NCBI GenBank assembly: GCA_002369025.1
Contig: DFDV01000131.1
Span: 2,951 to 15,613, forward strand
Direction: 5' to 3'
DNA length: 12,663 bases
DNA from: Treponema sp. UBA3819
GTDB lineage: Bacteria; Spirochaetota; Spirochaetia; Treponematales; Treponemataceae
The position numbers and the translations under genes were made by a program. Each line of letters begins with the position of its first letter. The stretch's first letter is position 1. Positions 7,705 to 12,663 of the stretch are shown one piece after another. The notes beneath the pieces are model-generated. The model was not told the origin of the DNA. It saw only the letters and a program-made list of their open reading frames with translations, and ran no database searches.

Positions 7705-10700
7705 GCTTCCTTACGCACTTCTTCAGATTCCCTCTCTTCTACTTCCTCGTAGTTAAGGGGACGTTTTCCGTAAATCAGACCGTGTTCGTCTTCATCCGGA
7801 TGCTTTCCATAAGGAGCATTTGCAAGCAGAAGCTTTAAGCGGTTCAACTGGTTTACTTCACTTGAGCCCGGATCGTAGTCGATTGCGGAAATATTTGCTT
7901 CCGGATAGCGGCGGCGCAATTCCTTGATAACACCGCGGCCACAGACATGGTTGGGCATACAGGCAAAAGGCTGTACACAGGCAAAAGTCTTTACGCCTTC
8001 GTGAATCAGATCCACTACTTCGCCCGTCAGGAACCAGCCTTCTCCAGTCACATTGCCCAGAGAAATAATGTCTTTTGCGTAATCCATCTTTTCGTAAATG
8101 GATGAAGGTGCCGTAAAGCGCTTGCTCTTTCTGAGCGTCTTAGTCACATAGCCGCGGAACTTTTCCGTCATCCAGATAAGCAGGCGGGCAATGCGTTCTC
8201 CGCTCTTGGGAACAGCAAGATTCTTGTGTTTGAAGATATTGTCCGAGAAGTTGTAGAGCAGGAAGTCAATAAAGCCCGGCTGTACACATTCTGCACCTTC
8301 CTCTTCAATTGTTTCCACCAGATTATTATTTGCCGTCGGATGCAGTTTGACCAGAATTTCACCTACAATTGCAACGCGGGGCTTTTTGATGGGCAGAAGT
8401 TCAAGATTATCAAAATCACGCACTACGCCACGCACAATCTTGTGATAGGTATGCAGAGACATATTCTTGAGCTCACGACCAATAATTTCATTCCACTTTT
8501 CGTAAAGGGCATTTGCACTTCCGGGCACCTTTTCGTAAGGACGGGTGCGGTAGAGAACGTGAATCAGCAGGTCTCCCAGAATAAAGGCCATAACAATACC
8601 TTTACCCAGTGAGAAGGTCAGCTTAAAGCCCGGATTATTTTCCAGTCCCTGGGCAGAAAGGGAGATAACCGGAACATGCCCCCAGCCTGCATCATTGAGG
8701 GCGCGGCGGATAAAGCCGATGTAGTTTGTCATACGGCAGCCACCGCCAGTCTGAATGATTGCAAGACTTACATGATTAATGTCATATTTTCCGCTTTCCA
8801 GTGCCGCCATCAGCTGACCGGTAACAAGGATTGCGGGATAACAGGCGTCATTATTAACATACTTCAGACCTACATCCACTGCGGCCTTGTCAACTTCTGG
8901 CAGAAATTCAATCTTGTAGCCTTCGTATTCAAAGACCTTCTGATGCAGACGCATGTGAATGGGGCTCATCTGAGGAGCAAGAATCGTATGCGTGTATTTA
9001 AAGTCCTTTTCAAAAGGCTTACGGTGATAGGCAGAAGACTTTGAGGGAAGTTTTTTCCTGTTTCTCTGGCGTTCCTTTACTGCCGCAATCAGAGATCGGA
9101 TACGAATACGGACAGCACCGAGGTTTGAACCTTCATCAATCTTGATAAGGGTATACATGCGTCCCTTTGCCTTCATGATTTCATCAACTTGATCGGATGA
9201 GATGGCATCCAGACCGCAGCCAAAAGAAGTGAGCTGAACCAGTTCAAGATTTGGCATTCCAGTCACAAAGGAACCTGCGCGATAGAGACGGCTGTGATAG
9301 GTCCACTGGTCTACAATGCGGAGCGGACGCTCAACTTTTCCCAGATGGGCTACAGATTCTTCCGTAAAGACCGCAAGTCCCAGCCCGTTAATCATTTCCG
9401 GGATACCGTGGTTGATTTCAGGGTCAAGGTGATAGGGACGGCCAGAAAGCACGATACCGTTTGCACCGCGCAGAATCATTTCTTCCAGAGCCTCTTCGCC
9501 TGCCTGCTGAACTTCCTTGCGGAATTTAGCCTGCTCCTGCCAGCCTGCCTCAACAGCTTCGTTAATCTGTTCGCGGGTCAGCTTAAAGTGAGGAGCCAGT
9601 TCCTCATACAGGCGTTCTGCCAGGCGCTCCTTGTTTTCAATTGGCAGGAAGGGATTCATAAAGAGCACAGAAGGATCCTGACGAAGGGCATCCACATTGT
9701 TCTTTAAGACTTCTGAATAGCTCGTAACAATCGGACAGTTGTAGTGATTGTCTGCCCCCTTGTCTTCAATCTGCTCATAGGGAGCACAGGGATAGAAGAT
9801 GAATTTACAGCCAACCTTTAAGAGGTGCATGATGTGACCGTGGCTGATTTTTGCCGGATAACAGACAGACTCTGATGGAATCGTTTCAAGTCCGGACTCA
9901 AAGACACTGCGGGTTGAGCGCGGAGAAAGGCGTACCCTGAAGCCCAGTTTGGTAAAGAAAGTAAACCACATGGGGTAGTTTTCATACATATTGAGGACGC
10001 GGGGAATTCCCACCTCACCCATGGGTGCGTCTGAGAGAGCCAAAGGCTTGTAACTGAAGAGGCGGTCATACTTCCACTTAAAGAGATTGGGAAGTCCCTT
10101 ATTCTCATCGGTTGCGCCGCTTGATTTTGCGTTACCTGCATCAACCACCGTATTTCCGCCGGCAGCCCTTTCTGCACCCCTCTCACAGCGGTTACCCGTA
10201 ACAAATGTGCGGATACGGCGACCGTCAGTACCGTCATCGCTGTTTGTAGAGAATGTATTTATAGTCAGCAGACAGTTATTCTGACAGCCACCACAGCGGC
10301 GCAGTTCCAGATCCACATGGAAATTATCAAGTTGCTCGGGAGTAGCAATACCTGAATGGACAACAGGCGGAATAAAGCCGACTTCTTCTCCCGGTTTAGG
10401 AGCTGTCAGGTCACGCCACTGGTCGTATGCAATCAAAGCCGCGCCGTATGCACCCATAAGGCCTGCAACATCAGGACGATATACATGGACACCGGCAATT
10501 TTTTCAAAGGCGCGCAGAACAGCGTCATTGTAGAAGGTACCACCCTGCACCACAACTTTGGTGCCGATTTCACTGGCATTGCGCAGTTTGATAACCTTAA
10601 AGAGGGCATTTTTAATAACAGAATATGAAAGGCCTGCAGAAATATCAGCAATAGTCGCGCCTTCTTTCTGAGCCTGTTTTACGCGGCTGTTCATGAATAC

Positions 10701-12230
10701 AGTACAGCGGCTTCCCAAATCCACCGGCTTTTCTGCCATGAGGGCTATGCGGGAGAATTCCTTGATGTCCAGATTCATGGAATTTGCAAACTGGGAGAGG
10801 AATGAACCACAACCTGATGAACAGGCTTCGTTCAACTGAATGGAAACAATGGCTCCGTCTTTCATGCGGAGACACTTCATATCCTGGCCGCCGATATCCA
10901 GCAGGAATTCTACACCGGGAACAAAGAAATCTGCCGCGCGGTAATGGGTAATCGTCTCAACTTCGCCGGCATCCACGCCCAGTGCCGCCTGAAAAAGGGC
11001 TTCACCATAACCGGTAGAAACAGAACGGGCAATATAGGCATGTTTGGGAAGAATCTTATAGAGGTCTTTTAAGACGCGGACTGCAAGATCTACCGGGTTT
11101 CCGGCATTCATGTCATAGAAGCGCCAGAGTATGCGTCCCTTCTGGTCCACCAGAACTGCTTTTGTCGTGGTAGAACCGGCGTCAAGTCCCAGAAAGAGGG
11201 GGCCGCTTGCTTCTTCAAGAGGAGCAGTCTCAGTCACTTCTTTTGCATGGCGTTCCTTAAACTCATCCAGCTCCGCCTGATCCTTAAAGAGAGGTTCAAG
11301 ACGTTGAACTTCCTGCATTTCCGCACCGACAAGATTTTTCAGGTTTTCCCTGAATTCTGAAATAGTGGGATATTCAGGCTGCTTCTGACCTGTAATCACT
11401 GAATGCTTTGTATCTGCATTGAGGGCACTTCCTGCCGCTACAAAAAGCTGGGAGTTTTCGGGAACAATGATTGCATCCCCTTCCAGGTGCAGGGTTTCGA
11501 TAAAGCGCTGGCGCAGCTGGTCAAGGAAGTGAAGCGGACCGCCAAGAAAGGCAACATTTCCGCGAATGGGTTTACCGCAGGCAAGACCGCCAATAGTCTG
11601 ATTTACAACCGCCTGAAAAATTGAGGCAGCAATATCTTCACGGCGGGCACCTTCGTTGATAAGGGGCTGTACATCGGTCTTTGCAAAAACACCGCAGCGG
11701 GCCGCAATAGGATAAATTGTCGTACATCCGGCGGCAAGTTTATTCAGGCCGGGTGCATCTGTTTCCAGCAGGGCAGCCATCTGGTCAATAAAGGCTCCAG
11801 TACCGCCCGCACAGGTTCCGTTCATGCGCTGATCAACACCGCCGGTAAAGTAGGTAATCTTTGCGTCTTCTCCGCCCAGCTCAATTACAACGTCAGTGCG
11901 GGGAATCAGTTTTTTAACGGCTGTCGTAGCGGCAACAACTTCCTGAATAAAAGGAATGTTCAGCCACTGGGAAACAGAAAGACCGCCGGAACCGGTTACT
12001 TTTGCAGAAATTCTGCGCTTATCACCTTCCGGAAGTTTCTTTTCCAGTTCATCAAAGGCACGGTTTACCACCGTAATGATTGTATTTCTGATATCTGCGC
12101 GGTGCCGTTCATAGGCGGAAAACAAAAAAGTGCCGTCATCATCCAGGGCAACAACTTTTACGGTTGTGGAACCAACATCGATTCCCATTCTGATTGGATT
12201 TACTGCCGGTGTAAACTGTATGTCTGCCAT
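7701..12230 (-). CDS. Giant 2-hydroxyacyl-CoA dehydratase activase (two ATPase domains) fused to dehydratase-like domains
   Basis: The product has 1509 residues. The first BcrA/BadF/HgdC-type ATPase domain (about 12-275) has IDVGSTTVK (17-25), ELGGEDAK (117-124) and candidate [4Fe-4S] cysteines C140 (NGTCAGGTG) and C179 (ARCGVF). A second ATPase domain (about 345-605) has LDAGSTTTK (349-357), DIGGQD (445-450), C470/C474 and C509. A Cys cluster CGGCQNNC (646-653) follows, then a DUF2229/HgdB-like region (about 738-1060) with several cysteines (C790, C808, C815). The C-terminal part (1080-1475) is typical of these long proteins: C1130, GGGC (1162-1165), and C1418, C1424, C1430 in FACVQPFACMPNHVCGRG. 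Known small relatives use ATP to push a low-potential electron into a dehydratase; the physiological substrate of the fused form is not known to me. The start at 12230 has AAGGGG 6 bases upstream. It is the first gene of the leftward unit and overlaps the next gene by 4 bases. Confidence 0.92.
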   Translation of the reverse strand: MADIQFTPAVNPIRMGIDVGSTTVKVVALDDDGTFLFSAYERHRADIRNTIITVVNRAFDELEKKLPEGDKRRISAKVTGSGGLSVSQWLNIPFIQEVVAATTAVKKLIPRTDVVIELGGEDAKITYFTGGVDQRMNGTCAGGTGAFIDQMAALLETDAPGLNKLAAGCTTIYPIAARCGVFAKTDVQPLINEGARREDIAASIFQAVVNQTIGGLACGKPIRGNVAFLGGPLHFLDQLRQRFIETLHLEGDAIIVPENSQLFVAAGSALNADTKHSVITGQKQPEYPTISEFRENLKNLVGAEMQEVQRLEPLFKDQAELDEFKERHAKEVTETAPLEEASGPLFLGLDAGSTTTKAVLVDQKGRILWRFYDMNAGNPVDLAVRVLKDLYKILPKHAYIARSVSTGYGEALFQAALGVDAGEVETITHYRAADFFVPGVEFLLDIGGQDMKCLRMKDGAIVSIQLNEACSSGCGSFLSQFANSMNLDIKEFSRIALMAEKPVDLGSRCTVFMNSRVKQAQKEGATIADISAGLSYSVIKNALFKVIKLRNASEIGTKVVVQGGTFYNDAVLRAFEKIAGVHVYRPDVAGLMGAYGAALIAYDQWRDLTAPKPGEEVGFIPPVVHSGIATPEQLDNFHVDLELRRCGGCQNNCLLTINTFSTNSDDGTDGRRIRTFVTGNRCERGAERAAGGNTVVDAGNAKSSGATDENKGLPNLFKWKYDRLFSYKPLALSDAPMGEVGIPRVLNMYENYPMWFTFFTKLGFRVRLSPRSTRSVFESGLETIPSESVCYPAKISHGHIMHLLKVGCKFIFYPCAPYEQIEDKGADNHYNCPIVTSYSEVLKNNVDALRQDPSVLFMNPFLPIENKERLAERLYEELAPHFKLTREQINEAVEAGWQEQAKFRKEVQQAGEEALEEMILRGANGIVLSGRPYHLDPEINHGIPEMINGLGLAVFTEESVAHLGKVERPLRIVDQWTYHSRLYRAGSFVTGMPNLELVQLTSFGCGLDAISSDQVDEIMKAKGRMYTLIKIDEGSNLGAVRIRIRSLIAAVKERQRNRKKLPSKSSAYHRKPFEKDFKYTHTILAPQMSPIHMRLHQKVFEYEGYKIEFLPEVDKAAVDVGLKYVNNDACYPAILVTGQLMAALESGKYDINHVSLAIIQTGGGCRMTNYIGFIRRALNDAGWGHVPVISLSAQGLENNPGFKLTFSLGKGIVMAFILGDLLIHVLYRTRPYEKVPGSANALYEKWNEIIGRELKNMSLHTYHKIVRGVVRDFDNLELLPIKKPRVAIVGEILVKLHPTANNNLVETIEEEGAECVQPGFIDFLLYNFSDNIFKHKNLAVPKSGERIARLLIWMTEKFRGYVTKTLRKSKRFTAPSSIYEKMDYAKDIISLGNVTGEGWFLTGEVVDLIHEGVKTFACVQPFACMPNHVCGRGVIKELRRRYPEANISAIDYDPGSSEVNQLNRLKLLLANAPYGKHPDEDEHGLIYGKRPLNYEEVEERESEEVRKEA

Positions 12231-12236
12231 TATTAT

Positions 12237-12242
12237 CCCCTT
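12237..12242 (-). promoter_or_regulatory. Ribosome binding site of the giant activase
   Basis: On the minus strand AAGGGG lies 6 bases before the ATG at 12230. It is a strong Shine-Dalgarno match and supports this start. Confidence 0.75.
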
Positions 12243-12263
12243 GACTGCGTAATATATTCATTT

Positions 12264-12292
12264 AATATACTACATTATTGAGGATTAGGCAA
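12264..12292 (-). promoter_or_regulatory. Putative promoter of the leftward operon
   Basis: On the minus strand TTGCCT (12292-12287) and TATATT (12269-12264) are separated by 17 bases, with 4/6 and 5/6 consensus matches. The predicted start is near 12257, giving a leader of about 27 bases that includes the ribosome binding site. The tandem repeats begin at the very next base upstream of the -35 box, which suggests activator or repressor binding there. Confidence 0.6.
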
Positions 12293-12356
12293 TGTACCGC
12301 TTTTGACATGTACCGCTTTTGACATGTACCGCTTTTGACATGTACCGCTTTTGACT
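12293..12356. repeat. Four tandem copies of a 16-base repeat
   Basis: The unit TGTACCGCTTTTGACA occurs head to tail at 12293-12308, 12309-12324, 12325-12340 and 12341-12356. The first three are identical and the last differs only in its final base. There are no spacers. Each unit contains TTGACA on the plus strand, and each junction makes ACATGT. The array directly abuts the -35 box of the activase operon. It may be an operator array, a length-variable promoter element, or a remnant of mobile-element ends with repeated transposase sites. Confidence 0.97.
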
Positions 12357-12391
12357 TGGTTTATAACTTTTCAGGAAGGAAAAAAATCCGC

Positions 12392-12663
12392 TTACTTTCC
12401 CACTTCATCAATCGTGCCGTACTCACACAGGGCATCGGCAACATGAGCGTGTTCCAGAAGTTCCAGATTTTTCTTGATTTTTTTGTAAATGCGGATTTCG
12501 CCAAAGCCGGTTCCGCCACCAAGCATTTTTAAGAGCCTGCGCTGACCTTCCGGTGCCTCATAGTCACGGACAAACATTTCCGCCGTCTTGCAGAAAATAT
12601 CAACGTCAATGACAAGACGCTTTCTGTGAACGCTTACGCTCCAGTGCAGTTTTTCGCCGTCGG
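12392..12663 (-). CDS. Unrecognised protein, C-terminal part (gene runs off the window)
   Basis: An open frame enters from the right edge (first full codon at 12661) and ends with TAA at 12394-12392, giving 89 visible C-terminal residues. The visible part mixes beta-like stretches (LHWSVSVH, RLVIDVDIF) with a charged helical region (IYKKIKKNLELLEHAHVADAL) and ends EYGTIDEVGK. A glycine-rich turn (LGGGTGFGE) sits between them, too generic to assign. I recognise no family, cofactor site or membrane segment. It reads in the same direction as the activase operon, 161 bases upstream of it. No convincing terminator separates them; only an AT-rich stretch with seven T on the minus strand (12386-12380) follows the stop. 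The ATG at 12577 is internal, since the frame stays open upstream of it. Confidence 0.6.
   Translation of the reverse strand, partial: DGEKLHWSVSVHRKRLVIDVDIFCKTAEMFVRDYEAPEGQRRLLKMLGGGTGFGEIRIYKKIKKNLELLEHAHVADALCEYGTIDEVGK

Noticed and set aside
8226..9707. Rightward open frames inside the activase gene (for example 8226-8612, 8676-9044, 9294-9707)
   Set aside because: They are shadows opposite a strongly conserved coding sequence and show no family features or start signals.
12293..12356. CRISPR array
   Set aside because: The repeats are 16 bases, directly adjacent and without spacers.
12303..12367. Rightward promoter from the TTGACA in each repeat
   Set aside because: The nearest -10-like TATAAC (12362-12367) is 21 bases from the last TTGACA, and no rightward gene follows.
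12231..12391. Cobalamin riboswitch upstream of the operon
   Set aside because: The region is short, AT-rich and repeat-filled, with no B12-box or the expected multi-stem layout.
12380..12400. Intrinsic terminator after the partial right-hand gene
   Set aside because: There is a T-run on the minus strand but only a 5-base AT-rich stem could form, using the T-run itself.

Overview
The window looks like a piece of the chromosome of an anaerobic, amino-acid-using bacterium. A Treponema-like spirochaete is my best guess, with an anaerobic Firmicute as the alternative. This rests on a giant fused 2-hydroxyacyl-CoA dehydratase activase, cobalamin genes, a stand-alone EIIA-type protein, c-di-GMP signalling and a permease/kinase fusion. 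It is inferred from gene content; no marker gene is present to prove it.

Layout. The left end (1-947) reads rightwards. It has a sigma70-like promoter (69-97), a possible small two-helix membrane protein or structured leader (106-453), and a compact PTS EIIA-like protein (516-947). From 948 to 12230 all genes read leftwards and form one or two transcription units. In transcription order they are: (1) a 1509-residue activase/dehydratase-like Fe-S protein (12230-7701); (2) a CobU-like/alpha-ribazole phosphatase fusion (7704-6691), start overlapping the previous stop; (3) cobD (6671-5619), 19 bases further on; (4) an APC amino-acid permease fused to a hybrid histidine kinase with receiver (5569-2630), with its own promoter-like sequence; (5) a degenerate-GGDEF/intact-EAL protein (2633-948), again with a 4-base ATGA overlap. 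The EAL gene ends exactly where the convergent EIIA gene ends. Right of 12230 lies a promoter preceded directly by four tandem 16-base repeats, then the 3' end of an unrecognised leftward gene (12392-12663).

How the genes may work together. Genes 4 and 5 look like a sensing module: a transporter-like domain could sense an amino acid and signal through a phosphorelay kinase, with a c-di-GMP phosphodiesterase made from the same message. Genes 1-3 combine ATP-driven low-potential electron transfer with the late steps of cobalamin assembly or salvage. Amino-acid fermentation that uses both a 2-hydroxyacyl-CoA dehydratase route and B12 enzymes would tie the cluster together, but that is inference. 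I saw no tRNA, rRNA, CRISPR array, complete insertion sequence or cobalamin riboswitch.
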